A stretch of 64,000 nt of DNA from Mesorhizobium sp. YC-39 (GCF_025753795.1 NZ_JAOWPS010000002.1:248001-312000), one strand, 5' to 3'; counted from the stretch's first letter, positions 8,525 through 17,155 are shown. Notes: generated from the letters alone by a model not told the origin. Numbers and translations are program-made.

Positions 8525-8628
8525 TGCATGTCGCGCAGAAGTGCGCAGCGGTTTTGTGATGACGACATGCATAAAAACAAGAACTTAAAGCGCGTCGCCT
8601 GAATCCGTTCAAACGCGATGCGCTTTAA
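8524..8628. repeat. two-hairpin intergenic repeat, type 3 (copy D)
   Basis: It begins at the last base of the methyltransferase stop. The arms GCATGTCG / CGACATGC are identical to copy A. The second hairpin is TTAAAGCGC / GCGCTTTAA. It lies between the ends of two convergent genes. Confidence 0.75.
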
Positions 8629-8659
8629 GCCGCGGAAGACGGCCTCCATCGTCCGGGTT

Positions 8660-9817
8660 TCAATTCGTCAAAGCGGCCTTCTGCAACGCTCGCACGCGGT
8701 CGGCGAGGCTGCGTTCGCCGCCTGCCGACTGCTTGGGTGCCGCAAGCACCTTGGCGATCGGCGACTCCGGGCCGTCGAGTTGCGCCGTCAGGGCGACAAC
8801 TTGCGCCGCCAGATCGCTGATCTGCTCGCGCAATGCCGCACTGGCGTTACGCGCATCGTTCCCACCCTCGGATCTGGGGGATTCGAAGGTGGCAAGGTCA
8901 GTCTTCAGCCGCCTGTTCTCGCGGGCCAGCGCCGCCAACCTGGCTTCCAGCCGCTCGCGGTCGGCATCGAGCTTGGCGATCGCCTTTTCGATCTCGTTAC
9001 CCTTGACGGATGTACCAGCGGGATCGCCTGGCGCGCCGACAAGCCGCACAGGGGACGTGTTGCCCTCGCCCTTCTTTTCGCGAAGCCGCGCGATCTCCTT
9101 TTCGCGACGGTCAAGCTTGTCCTCGCGATCGGCAAGCGTAACGAGCAGGCGCTCGACCTTCTTGTCCAGTTCGCCAGTCCTTTTCTTCTCGGTTTTCAAC
9201 GCGTCTCGCACAGCCTTGCTCTCGGCCACGATCTCTTGGCTGCGCCTGTCCGCTTCCTTGCGCCGGCCACGCAGCAACGAAATGTCGCTGGCCAGCTTCT
9301 GTAGCTCGGATTCGCGCGCCACCAATTCGATCTGGCGGTTGCTGGAGGAAAAACTCGCGTCATCATACATGTGCTCGAGCTTTTCCAGCTCAAGCGCGCG
9401 CTTTTCCAGCACACGCTCGGTCTGGGCAAGCCGATCCGTCAGAACCTGCAACTGGTTTTCGCGCTGCCGCAGTTCCTCGCTCTTGGCCTCGAGCTCTAAA
9501 AGGGCCTGCTTCTTGTCCTTCCGCTCGATTTCCAGCCCTTTCAGGGCCTCGCGGCCGCGGCCGATCTCGACAAGCTGTTCGGCCGATTTCTCGCGCAGCG
9601 ACTTCACACTCATTTCGAGTCGGCGCGTCGACATGGCGAACTCGGCCCGGACGCGGTCCTTGTCCGCCTGGATCTCGGCCAGCGTCAGCGGCATTGAACC
9701 CTCGACGCGTTTGCGCGTCAGCGCCACGGCCCTTCGCCAGATCGCCGGGGCAATCATCAGCGCCAGAAAGCCCGCGCAGAGAAAGCCGAGGACAAAGAAC
9801 AGGATCGACTGAACCAA
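8660..9817 (-). CDS. membrane-anchored coiled-coil protein, unknown function
   Basis: A 385-residue protein with one N-terminal transmembrane helix (about 3-25, SILFFVLGFLCAGFLALMIA) followed by a basic stop-transfer stretch. About 300 residues of highly charged Glu/Lys/Arg/Leu-rich sequence then form a long coiled coil (roughly 45-345). This predicts a single-pass inner-membrane protein with a cytoplasmic rod. The only start that keeps the membrane helix is a TTG at 9817. No enzymatic motif is seen. It is divergent from the small ORF and convergent with the methyltransferase. Confidence 0.7.
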   Translation of the reverse strand: MVQSILFFVLGFLCAGFLALMIAPAIWRRAVALTRKRVEGSMPLTLAEIQADKDRVRAEFAMSTRRLEMSVKSLREKSAEQLVEIGRGREALKGLEIERKDKKQALLELEAKSEELRQRENQLQVLTDRLAQTERVLEKRALELEKLEHMYDDASFSSSNRQIELVARESELQKLASDISLLRGRRKEADRRSQEIVAESKAVRDALKTEKKRTGELDKKVERLLVTLADREDKLDRREKEIARLREKKGEGNTSPVRLVGAPGDPAGTSVKGNEIEKAIAKLDADRERLEARLAALARENRRLKTDLATFESPRSEGGNDARNASAALREQISDLAAQVVALTAQLDGPESPIAKVLAAPKQSAGGERSLADRVRALQKAALTN

Positions 9818-9871
9818 GGTGACTATCCGTTATGGATGGCAAACAATCGTAGGCAATTGTGCCACGTTCGC

Positions 9872-9976
9872 ATGACGGAATTCCAGTGCTGCGGCAAGGG
9901 TCTGCCGCAGCACTGTTCGGATTGCGAACTCACTCATCTGGCCGAATGGCACGATCACAGACCTGGGGTGTTTTGA
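9872..9976 (+). CDS. possible 34-residue Cys/His-rich small protein
   Basis: A short ORF from ATG 9872 to TGA 9976, in a gap between two divergent/convergent genes. The product starts MTEFQCCGKGLPQHCSDCEL and then has three more histidines in HLAEWHDH. Four Cys and several His in 34 residues could bind zinc, which is the only argument for it being real. A perfect 13-bp inverted repeat (9884-9896 / 9903-9915) lies inside it and a 28-bp palindrome follows its stop, so the region could equally encode a structured RNA. No ribosome-binding site is obvious. Confidence 0.3.
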   Translation: MTEFQCCGKGLPQHCSDCELTHLAEWHDHRPGVF

Positions 9977-9977
9977 G

Positions 9978-10005
9978 ATTCAGGTCAGGCCGGCCTCACC
10001 TGAAT
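9978..10005. terminator. palindrome downstream of eipA and the small ORF
   Basis: Arms ATTCAGGT / ACCTGAAT enclose the self-complementary core AGGCCGGCCT, with one C-C mismatch on each side. It lies 17 bp after the eipA stop (minus strand) and 2 bp after the small ORF stop (plus strand), where a bidirectional terminator is expected. There is no clear T-tract, so this is a structural guess. Confidence 0.35.
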
Positions 10006-10021
10006 ACCCAACATGCCCTGC

Positions 10022-10630
10022 TCAGAACGGATTCCAGGTCGCTCGCTGGGTAAGCTTGAGGTAACCGAGATTGACGCCGAGCCGGGCGCCAACGCCGGTA
10101 CGAATCGGCACCAGCAGCACGTTGTTGTTCTTCATGACGTTGAAGCCGACGCCAGCCACCACATAGGCCGAGCCAGAAACGCCGCCGAAACGATTGTAGA
10201 GGCTGTTCACGTCATCGAGGTTATAGACCAGCATCATCACCCGCGAGCCCTCACCGCCGAAATCCCAGCCAAGCGACGGGCCTTGCCAGAACACTTTGTG
10301 ATCGCCGGCATTTTTGGTGTAGAGCGTACCTTCACCATAGGTCAGGCCGCCGATCAGCGCGCCGGACCCCTCCTCGCCGAGCAGATAGCCATTAGGCAAG
10401 CCGTAGGAGGCGAAGATCTTCTCGACGACGGTGGCGAGCCCGCCCGATGTCGCCCCGAAGAATTTGTGACCGGAATCAACGATCTCCTGAGCGGTGTATT
10501 CCTGGGCTCGCGAGGCCGAGGGTGAAAGAACGACAAGGCCCACGAGAGCGATCGTCATTGCGAGGACACGGAAAAATATCCGGTCTGGGATGACACGGAA
10601 AAAAGTCCGGTCGTAGAATCGGGAAAACAT
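10022..10630 (-). CDS. eipA: EipA-like DUF1134 envelope protein
   Basis: A 202-residue exported DUF1134 protein. In Brucella the family member EipA is a periplasmic beta-barrel-fold protein needed for envelope integrity, and its gene lies next to chpT and ctrA, as here. Visible are the signal peptide (MTIALVGLVVLSPSASRAQ, cleavage about at ASRA-QE) and the conserved body with SGHKFFGATSGG, GLPNGYLLGEEGSGA and GPSLGWDFGGEGSR. The frame opens at ATG 10630, but the first 24 residues are encoded by a roughly 27-bp tandem repeat (FFRV twice), so ATG 10558 may be the true start. It is divergent from chpT. Confidence 0.88.
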   Translation of the reverse strand: MFSRFYDRTFFRVIPDRIFFRVLAMTIALVGLVVLSPSASRAQEYTAQEIVDSGHKFFGATSGGLATVVEKIFASYGLPNGYLLGEEGSGALIGGLTYGEGTLYTKNAGDHKVFWQGPSLGWDFGGEGSRVMMLVYNLDDVNSLYNRFGGVSGSAYVVAGVGFNVMKNNNVLLVPIRTGVGARLGVNLGYLKLTQRATWNPF

Positions 10631-10978
10631 GCTTCCAATCTCCGTCAGGGAGCACTTTCGCCGACGCCTCGCATCCGTGCGGCTCTTTGGCGGCCGTTAA
10701 GGATGACTGTTACAGGCAAACTATGCCGTAATTCTTTTTCAACCATTAAGCTTTCACATGAAGATGGCGGTTCGAAGGCTGGTTTCGGCCTGGTTTGGCT
10801 CGCCCGCGCATCCACTTGCGTGAACGCACCATTTTCTATCACGACAATTCTGGATTTGTTGATGGACGCACAAGCGCTGTGTATTCAGAAAGCCTTGTGA
10901 GAGAACGTGATTCGTGTGGACAGGCGTGATTGTCGATCGCCCGGCCATTGGTTGTGAAATTTGCAGGGACTTTCGCTG
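10631..10978. promoter_or_regulatory. divergent upstream region of eipA and chpT
   Basis: 348 bp without a convincing gene. It should hold the promoters of both eipA (minus) and chpT (plus). One GANTC methylation site (GATTC, 10909-10913) lies 66 bp before the chpT start. Several TTAA tetramers (for example near 10698 and 10746) could be CtrA half-sites, but none matches the full TTAA-N7-TTAA consensus. No RNA structure is recognised. Confidence 0.4.
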
Positions 10979-11608
10979 ATGGCCGAGCTTTTCACCCTTT
11001 CCGCACCGGACCTCGCGGCGCTTTTGTGCAGCCGGGTCTGTCACGACATCATTTCGCCGGTGGGCGCCATAAACAACGGGCTCGAACTGCTCGATGAAGG
11101 CGGCGCCGACGAAGATGCCATGAAACTGATTCGCCAGAGCGCCAGAAATGCCTCGGCTCGGTTGCAATTCGCCCGCATCGCCTTCGGCGCAGCCGGTTCT
11201 GCCGGCATGATGATCGACACCGGGGACGCGGAAGCCGTTGCCATCGCCTTCCTCAAGAACGAGAAGCCGGAACTGGTCTGGAACGGAAGCCGTGCGCTGT
11301 TGCCCAAGAACAAGGTCAAGCTGCTGCTCAATCTCATTCTCGTCGCCAACGCCGCCATCCCGCGTGGCGGCAAGCTTGTGGTCACGCTTGAGAGCCTCGA
11401 GGCCGAACCGCGCTTTGCTCTGGCCGCGAGCGGTCCGATGCTGCGCGTGCCGCCGAAGTTCCTCGAACTTCATTCTGGCCACAGACCCGAGGAACCGATC
11501 GACGCGCATTCGGTGCAACCCTATTACACGCTGCTGCTGGCGCGCGAAGCCAACATGACGATATCGATCCACGCAACCGCAGAAGAAATCGTGCTTTCCG
11601 CAGCCTGA
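10979..11608 (+). CDS. chpT: histidine phosphotransferase ChpT
   Basis: A 209-residue ChpT, the phosphorelay protein that passes phosphate from the hybrid kinase CckA to CtrA and CpdR in alphaproteobacteria. The phospho-accepting His22 sits in CSRVCHDIISPVGAINNGLELL-type sequence (HDIISP), followed by the second dimer helix and a degenerate Bergerat-like C-terminal domain without ATP-binding boxes. The start is taken at ATG 10979 (MAELF); a TTG at 10961 would add six residues. Its neighbours eipA and ctrA are the expected ones for the order. Confidence 0.92.
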   Translation: MAELFTLSAPDLAALLCSRVCHDIISPVGAINNGLELLDEGGADEDAMKLIRQSARNASARLQFARIAFGAAGSAGMMIDTGDAEAVAIAFLKNEKPELVWNGSRALLPKNKVKLLLNLILVANAAIPRGGKLVVTLESLEAEPRFALAASGPMLRVPPKFLELHSGHRPEEPIDAHSVQPYYTLLLAREANMTISIHATAEEIVLSAA

Positions 11609-11876
11609 AACTTCCTGCACCACCGCGCCTGATCCTCTTCCGAACCTGTGATTGGGATCGTTCGCCAGCGGAAAGCACAGATAAAGAACTTTTTCTAACA
11701 ATACCTTGTGTCGTTGCGGAAAGATTTTCCGGTCTGAAAAAGCCGAAGTATCGACGAAGAAGAATATGTAATAGCGCCTTTACAAAAATTTTACCCAATG
11801 GCTTTTCGGCTTCTTTACCGGATTGGCCGATGGTGCCTCTCAGCCCCGCGACGCTGCCGGCAAAGAAGGCCCGGAA

Positions 11877-12245
11877 ATGAAACGCTGCATGTTCATCGAC
11901 AATTCGAGCGTCATCAGGAAGGTTGCAAAGCGCATCCTGGGTGGTCCCGACATGCTGGTCATCGAAGCCGCCAGCGGGTTTGACGCAGTCGAGATGTGTG
12001 CCGCCGATATGCCAGATATCATCATCGTCGACAGCGCCTTGCCGGATATGCAGGCGGTGGATGTCATTCGCCGAGTGCGCGCCATGGCAAGCCCGGTACG
12101 GCCGCAGATCCTGATTTCGCTGGTCGAGGTCGAGGTCGCATCGATCATGAAGGCAAAGCGCGCCGGCGCTCAAGGCTATCTGCTGAAGCCGTTCAATCGA
12201 CCGCAGCTGCTCGAATGCTTCCGCAACTTGAAAATCGCGGCCTGA
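11877..12245 (+). CDS. single-domain response regulator (CheY/DivK type)
   Basis: A 122-residue stand-alone receiver domain with no output domain. The phospho-acceptor is Asp52 (IIIVDSALPD), the conserved Lys is Lys104 (YLLKPF) and the Thr/Ser switch is Ser81. The usual acidic pair near the N terminus is Asp8-Asn9 instead of Asp-Asp, which may alter Mg binding. The start is ATG 11877 (MKRCMFID); the longer frame from 11823 adds unconserved sequence. Its position between chpT and ctrA suggests it is a further acceptor or phosphate sink of the CckA-ChpT relay. It is not clearly CpdR or DivK. Confidence 0.82.
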   Translation: MKRCMFIDNSSVIRKVAKRILGGPDMLVIEAASGFDAVEMCAADMPDIIIVDSALPDMQAVDVIRRVRAMASPVRPQILISLVEVEVASIMKAKRAGAQGYLLKPFNRPQLLECFRNLKIAA

Positions 12246-12274
12246 TACAGGCTCACTAATGACTATTCAAAAGA

Positions 12275-12298
12275 AAAACCCGGCTGAAGCCGGGTTTT
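12275..12298. terminator. bidirectional intrinsic terminator between receiver gene and ctrA
   Basis: A perfect 10-bp stem, AAAACCCGGC / GCCGGGTTTT, with loop TGAA. A-rich and T-rich flanks on either side make it usable by both the plus-strand receiver gene and the minus-strand ctrA gene, which converge here. Confidence 0.85.
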
Positions 12299-12323
12299 GT
12301 GGGAAACCAATCGAAAGAGCGCC

Positions 12324-13019
12324 TCAGGCGCTGACGCGGATATCCTCCGGTTCGCGCAGCACATAGCCGCGGCCCCAAACCGTCTCGATGTAATTCTGGC
12401 CGCCGGAGGCGGCGTCGAGCTTCTTGCGCAGCTTGCAGATGAAGACGTCGATGATCTTCAGTTCCGGTTCGTCCATACCGCCGTAAAGGTGGTTGAGGAA
12501 CATCTCCTTCGTCAGCGTCGTGCCCTTGCGCAGCGAGAGCAGCTCCAGCATCTGGTATTCCTTGCCGGTCAGATGCACGCGCTGGCCGCCGACCTCGACG
12601 GTCTTGGCGTCAAGATTGACCACCAGGTCGCCGGTGGTGATGACCGACTGGGCATGGCCCTTGGAACGCCGCACGATGGCGTGAATGCGGGCAACCAGCT
12701 CATCCTTGTGGAACGGCTTGGTCATGTAGTCGTCGGCGCCGAAGCCGAGACCGCGCACCTTGTCCTCGATGCCGGCCATGCCGGAGAGGATCAGGATTGG
12801 CGTCTTCACCTTAGAAAGACGAAGTGTTCTCAAGACTTCATATCCCGACATATCGGGAAGATTGAGGTCGAGAAGGATGATGTCGTAGTCGTAGAGCTTG
12901 CCTAGATCGACACCTTCTTCGCCGAGGTCGGTCGTGTAGACATTGAAACTTTCCGATTTCAGCATCAGCTCGATGCTTTGTGCGGTTGCACTGTCATCTT
13001 CTATCAGCAGAACACGCAT
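12324..13019 (-). CDS. ctrA: cell-cycle response regulator CtrA
   Basis: A 231-residue OmpR/PhoB-type regulator and the master cell-cycle regulator of alphaproteobacteria. The receiver domain (1-120) has the acidic pair in LLIEDD, phospho-acceptor Asp51 (ILLDLNLPD) and KPF. The winged-helix domain (about 125-225) carries [17 protein letters not shown] and the LRKKLD recognition helix. Length and sequence fit rhizobial CtrA closely. When phosphorylated through ChpT it binds TTAA-N7-TTAA sites and blocks replication initiation. Its upstream region holds four GANTC sites and a CtrA-type half-site, suggesting methylation-timed expression and autoregulation. Confidence 0.96.
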   Translation of the reverse strand: MRVLLIEDDSATAQSIELMLKSESFNVYTTDLGEEGVDLGKLYDYDIILLDLNLPDMSGYEVLRTLRLSKVKTPILILSGMAGIEDKVRGLGFGADDYMTKPFHKDELVARIHAIVRRSKGHAQSVITTGDLVVNLDAKTVEVGGQRVHLTGKEYQMLELLSLRKGTTLTKEMFLNHLYGGMDEPELKIIDVFICKLRKKLDAASGGQNYIETVWGRGYVLREPEDIRVSA

Positions 13020-13471
13020 TTCATTCCCCTTTTCTGCTGCCGGACCATTTCACGACCCGTCCAGGACCGGAGCAGTGATTGCCTAGAGCAGAGGCTGCCA
13101 TCGAATGGTTAACAAAACCTAATTCCGTACTGATGACGGTATCAGATTTTTTAACCCCTTTCTACACCTTGTTGAATCTAATGATGAATCACAGAACCAA
13201 ACCGCTAATGCAACACATTAATAAGCCAGACTAAGTGACTCTTCGGACTCGCTGGTCACGCTTCCCAGCCGAGGACCGGAATTTTTACCCGGCCTTAAGT
13301 CCTGAGCCGTATGATTAACAATGCCCGTAAACGAATGGTTACCGCCGGCAAAAAACTTTAGGGGTTTGTTTCCCATAGTTCCGGGAAAGCCGGTGGAAAC
13401 GGGTGAAGCCTCGGCTTGCCGGAGCGGATTGGACGATATGTGCAGGTGTGCGTTTCCAGGAGTACCGAATC
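13020..13471. promoter_or_regulatory. ctrA / FliJ-like intergenic control region
   Basis: 452 bp between divergent ctrA and the FliJ-like gene. Four GANTC (CcrM) sites lie at 13174-13178, 13186-13190, 13237-13241 and 13246-13250, and a fifth at 13467-13471 touches the next ATG. ATGGTTAA at 13105-13112 is a TTAACCAT half-site on the ctrA strand, 86 bp before its start. Further near-matches (ATGATTAA about 13311 and ATGGTTAC about 13335) lie on the other side. In Caulobacter and Brucella, ctrA promoters are controlled by CcrM methylation and by CtrA itself; this layout fits that. Confidence 0.7.
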
Positions 13472-13849
13472 ATGAAGTCACGTGAAAACCTCGTTCGACT
13501 GAAGCAGTTTCAGGTGAACGAGAAGCGGCGGCAGCTGCTGCAACTCGACATGATGATCGCCGAATTCGAACGCATGGCTGTCGAGCTGGAACTTCAGATC
13601 ACCGCCGAGGAAAAGAAGGCTGGCATCACCGACATCAACCATTTTGCCTATCCGACCTTCGCCAGGGCGGCGCGCTTGCGTCGCGACAATCTCAGAAACT
13701 CACAAAGCGATCTCGCCCAGCAGCGAAGCATTGCCGAATCACTGCTTGGCGAAGCCGAAGCTGAGCTCTCCAAGGCGGAAATGCTCGAATCGCGCGATAC
13801 CAAGATCCGTGACGCCGAGACCGGCCCCCGCAGCGCCATGATCGGCTGA
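13472..13849 (+). CDS. FliJ-like flagellar export chaperone
   Basis: A 125-residue, nearly all-helical, charged protein (RLKQFQVNEKRRQLLQLDMM, then EFERMAVELELQI) with the short antiparallel coiled-coil form of FliJ-type chaperones. These act in the flagellar type III export gate with FliI/FliH. The start is ATG 13472, preceded by AGGAG at 13458-13462; the longer frame from 13403 is rejected. Rhizobia and Brucella carry a similar gene beside ctrA. There are no other flagellar genes in the window, so a flagellar role rests on family and location. Confidence 0.7.
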   Translation: MKSRENLVRLKQFQVNEKRRQLLQLDMMIAEFERMAVELELQITAEEKKAGITDINHFAYPTFARAARLRRDNLRNSQSDLAQQRSIAESLLGEAEAELSKAEMLESRDTKIRDAETGPRSAMIG

Positions 13850-13932
13850 AAACAGGGCTCCAGGCCCAATCGGTACGCGGCGATAGGGGCGTCGACCATG
13901 GAACGCTGCCAGTCGCCAGGCAGGCGCCAGTT

Positions 13933-14331
13933 TCAAGCCACCAAATCCCCTTCCTGTCCCGCGGCCGCCCGCGCACGGGCATCCTTGATGTCAGGGGCAT
14001 GTTGCTCCGACCAGGTCCTTATCTGACTGAGCAGCCCCGCCAGATTCTGGCCGAGTTCGGTCAGTTCATATTCGACCCGCGGCGGTATGACTGGAAAGAT
14101 CTCGCGCCGCACCAGGCCGTCGCGTTCGAGAACGCGCAGCGTCTGCGTCAGCATTTTCGGCGTGATGCCTTCGAGCTTGCGCGCCAGTTCGCCGTTGCGT
14201 AGCCGTCCGCGACGCAAGGCGCAAACCACCAGATAGACCCATTTGCTGGCGAGCATTTCGAGCACGGTGTGCGACGGGCACGTCCGGCGGAACGCGTCAT
14301 AGCCAAAAGGGGATTTATCTTCGCTATCCAT
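13933..14331 (-). CDS. HxlR-family transcriptional regulator
   Basis: A 132-residue winged-helix regulator. The segment CPSHTVLEMLASKWVYLVV is the HxlR N-terminal helix with the near-invariant Cys (the redox- or electrophile-sensing Cys of HypR/QorR-type members). It is followed by LEGITPKMLTQTLRVLERDGLV and the wing with PPRVEYELTELG. The start is ATG 14331. It is divergent from a quinone-oxidoreductase gene, the classic HxlR/QorR arrangement in which the regulator represses its neighbour until it meets quinones or diamide. Here that neighbour is frame-broken. Confidence 0.85.
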   Translation of the reverse strand: MDSEDKSPFGYDAFRRTCPSHTVLEMLASKWVYLVVCALRRGRLRNGELARKLEGITPKMLTQTLRVLERDGLVRREIFPVIPPRVEYELTELGQNLAGLLSQIRTWSEQHAPDIKDARARAAAGQEGDLVA

Positions 14332-14420
14332 TAGATACATATATATCAAACGGGTACATACTAGACAAGGTATTATTACTATCCAAATGATAGTGGAACA
14401 CCAACCAGCAGGAGATTCCC

Positions 14421-15325
14421 ATGCGTGCCATTGTCCAGAATTCCGTCGGCGGACCTGACGTCCTCGTCATCGCAGATCGACCCGACCCGATACTCGCATC
14501 AAGGCAGCGGGCATCAACCCGGTCGATGGCTCTGTGCGCAGCGGCCGTTATTCACTGCTCGGCGCGCCACCCTTCATCCTGGGCTGGGTTATTTCTGGAA
14601 CCGTCGAGGCACTAGGTTCAGGGGTGACCGGCCTGAAGCTTGGCGACGCCGCGTTCGGCATGCCGCGCTTTCCCAAGCAGACAGCGGCCTATGCCGAACT
14701 GGCCGCCGTACCGGCGGGCGAGATTGCAAAGAAGCCGGAGAGTATCGACCATGTTCACGCAGCGGCGCTGCCGTTGGCCGGCCTGACGGCCTGGCAGGGC
14801 CTTGTCCGCCATGGCGGGCTCAAACAGGGCCAGCGCGTTCTGATCCATGCTGCGGCCGGCGGCGTCGGGCATCTGGCGCTGCAGATCGCCAAGGCGCGCG
14901 GCGCTTATGTCATCGCCACCGCCAGCCCGGGAAAACTCGATTTCGTCCGCTCGCTCGGCGCCGATGAGGTTGTCGACTACACCAAGGGCGATTTCGCCGA
15001 CAGCATCATCAACATCGATCTCGTCCTAGAAACGGTCGGGGGCGACCATGCCCAGCGCTCGCTGAAGGTGCTCAAACCCGGCGGCGTGCTGGTGTCGCTG
15101 CTCAATGTCGGCGATGCTGCCAAGGAGGAGGCCAAGACACGAGGCATCCGGGTCGAACGCATGTCTGTCGTGCCTGACCGCGACGGCCTTGTCGAGCTTG
15201 CCAAACTGGTCGATGCGAAAAAGCTCGCCGTTCACGTGGCAAAAGCCTTTCCGCTCGAAGAGGCTGGCGCCGCGCATGCCTTTCTCGCCACCAGGCCGAT
15301 CGGCAAAGTGGTGCTTGCGGCCTGA
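14421..15325 (+). pseudogene. NADP-dependent quinone oxidoreductase, frameshifted near the N terminus
   Basis: A zinc-independent MDR-family reductase. The first about 23 codons (MRAIVQNSVGGPDVLVIADRPDP) are in one frame. From about base 14490 the protein continues in another (TRIKAAGINPVDGSV, then the Rossmann loop AAAGGVGHLALQIAKARGA and C-terminal LEEAGAAHAFL). Relatives have about eight further residues, GEVLIRIKAAG type, at the junction, so a small out-of-frame deletion is inferred near 14485-14492. A GTG at 14534 could start a 263-residue product lacking the first beta-strands. A sequencing error cannot be excluded. Confidence 0.75.
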
Positions 15326-15353
15326 TACAGGAGAATCGTTCCGGCAAAACAAA

Positions 15354-15377
15354 AAAGGCGCGGATTACCGCGCCTTT
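15354..15377. terminator. bidirectional intrinsic terminator
   Basis: A perfect stem AAAGGCGCGG / CCGCGCCTTT with loop ATTA, extended by A/T runs. It lies between the convergent oxidoreductase and sciP genes and can serve both. Confidence 0.85.
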
Positions 15378-15395
15378 CATCGTCCTGGAATCAGT

Positions 15396-15671
15396 TTAAT
15401 GACGGTATTGCTGGATACGCGTCGTGCGCAGTCCGGCAAGGCCATACTCATCGATCGATGCCTGCCAGGAGAGGAATTCCTCGGTTGTCAGCTTGTAGCG
15501 CTGGCAGGCTTCTTCAAGGCTCAAAAGCCCGCCGCGCACCGCAGCCACCACTTCCGCCTTGCGCCGGATAACCCAGCGACGTGTGTTCGTCGGCGGCAGA
15601 TCGGCGATCGTAAGAGGGCTGCCGTCAGGCCCGATAACATATTTGACTCGTGGTCTAACTAGATCGGTCAT
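15396..15671 (-). CDS. sciP: CtrA inhibitor SciP (DUF1153)
   Basis: A 91-residue DUF1153 protein, with the near-invariant blocks VKYVIGPDGSPLTIADLPP, RRWVIRRKAEVV, GGLLSLEEAC and TTEEFLSWQ ending in TTRIQQYRH. In Caulobacter, SciP binds CtrA and stops it recruiting RNA polymerase, resetting CtrA-dependent transcription early in the cell cycle. Length and conservation are those of a functional protein. Finding sciP within 3 kb of ctrA and chpT makes this a compact CtrA-control region. Confidence 0.93.
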   Translation of the reverse strand: MTDLVRPRVKYVIGPDGSPLTIADLPPTNTRRWVIRRKAEVVAAVRGGLLSLEEACQRYKLTTEEFLSWQASIDEYGLAGLRTTRIQQYRH

Positions 15672-15943
15672 CGTACTCTCTACTAAAAACTCAAAGACCC
15701 AATCCCCATCACATTACCGCCACAGCTTTAAAAATTGCCTAAGCGAACCCTAATAGCTAGGTAAGGATCATGAACGCCGCGTTAGTGTTTTCGTCGGCAT
15801 TTGAGATATCCGCCGGCAAGTGCGGAATTTGCTCGCAAAAATCGACGCCGCCGCAAAGCTGGCGCACCCGAGGTGCTTGACCTATATTCCGGCCATTGGC
15901 ATTCAAGCGCCGTCAATTGGGCGCCGCGCAGAACGAAAGAACC

Positions 15944-17134
15944 ATGAACAGCCTCGACCTTCCCGAAAGCCCGCAAAACACTCGTGTCGTCGTCGCCATG
16001 TCGGGCGGCGTCGATTCGTCCGTTGTCGCCGGTCTTTTGAAGCACGAAGGCTATGATGTCGTCGGCGTTACGCTGCAGCTCTACGACCATGGCGCGGCAA
16101 CGCACAGGGCTGGCTCATGCTGCGCCGGTCAGGATATCGACGATGCCCGCCGCGTTTCCGAGACGCTCGGCATCCCGCATTATGTGCTCAACTACGAGGA
16201 GCGCTTTCGCAAGGCGGTGATCGACCCGTTCGCCGAGAGCTATGTGGCCGGCGAAACGCCGATCCCTTGCGTGTCCTGCAACCAGACGGTGAAGTTCGCC
16301 GATCTTCTGGCGACCGCGCAGGAGCTCGGCGCCGACGCGCTGGCCACCGGCCACTATATCCGTTCCGGTGCCAACGGCGCCCATCGCGCTCTTTACCGGC
16401 CGGTCGACGCCGATCGCGACCAGAGCTATTTCCTGTTCGCCACCACGCAGCCGCAGATAGACTATCTGCGCTTTCCGCTCGGCGGCCTGTCGAAGCCGCA
16501 GGTTCGCGCCATTGCCGAGGAAATGGGGCTTAACGTCGCCGCCAAGCACGATAGCCAGGACATCTGCTTCGTGCCGCAGGGCAAATATTCCGACATCATT
16601 GCCAAGCTGAAGCCGGCCGCCGCCAATCCAGGCGACATCGTCCACATCGACGGCCGCGTGCTCGGCCGCCATGAAGGCATTTTGCGCTATACGATCGGCC
16701 AGCGCCGCGGCATCGGCATTGCTTCGGGCGAGCCGCTCTACGTTGTCCATCTCGATGCCGACCGCGCCCGCGTCGTCGTCGGTCCGCGCGAAGCGCTGGA
16801 GACGCACAAGATCTATCTGCGCAACATGAACTGGCTGGGCGATGGGCACCTCGCCGACATTCCGGCGACCGGGCTGGAGCTCTTTGCCAAGGTCCGCTCG
16901 ACACGCCCGCCGCGCCCGGCCGTGCTGCATCACCGCGCCGGCGTCACTTCGGTGGAATTGGTCGACGGCGAGTCCGGCATCGCGCCGGGCCAGGCGTGCG
17001 TGCTCTATTCCGACGACGGCAACGAGGCCCGCGTGTTCGGCGGCGGTTTCATCGAGCGTTCCGAGCGCGGCGCCGAGGCCGAGGCAATGCTGAACCGGCT
17101 TGCGGCTCGGCCAGCGCAGGTTCCCGCCGAGTAG
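15944..17134 (+). CDS. mnmA: tRNA-specific 2-thiouridylase MnmA
   Basis: A 396-residue enzyme that puts sulphur on the wobble uridine of tRNA-Glu, -Gln and -Lys, using ATP and a persulphide. The PP-loop SGGVDSS is at about 20-26, the first catalytic Cys in [13 protein letters not shown] and the second in [12 protein letters not shown], with the C-terminal beta-barrel containing GQRRGIGI. It is full length. ATG 15944 is chosen over the in-frame start at 15896, which adds 16 unconserved residues. It is a single gene, convergent with the next oxidoreductase. Confidence 0.95.
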   Translation: MNSLDLPESPQNTRVVVAMSGGVDSSVVAGLLKHEGYDVVGVTLQLYDHGAATHRAGSCCAGQDIDDARRVSETLGIPHYVLNYEERFRKAVIDPFAESYVAGETPIPCVSCNQTVKFADLLATAQELGADALATGHYIRSGANGAHRALYRPVDADRDQSYFLFATTQPQIDYLRFPLGGLSKPQVRAIAEEMGLNVAAKHDSQDICFVPQGKYSDIIAKLKPAAANPGDIVHIDGRVLGRHEGILRYTIGQRRGIGIASGEPLYVVHLDADRARVVVGPREALETHKIYLRNMNWLGDGHLADIPATGLELFAKVRSTRPPRPAVLHHRAGVTSVELVDGESGIAPGQACVLYSDDGNEARVFGGGFIERSERGAEAEAMLNRLAARPAQVPAE

Positions 17135-17155
17135 GGCGGCGACAGCACTTTTCTC

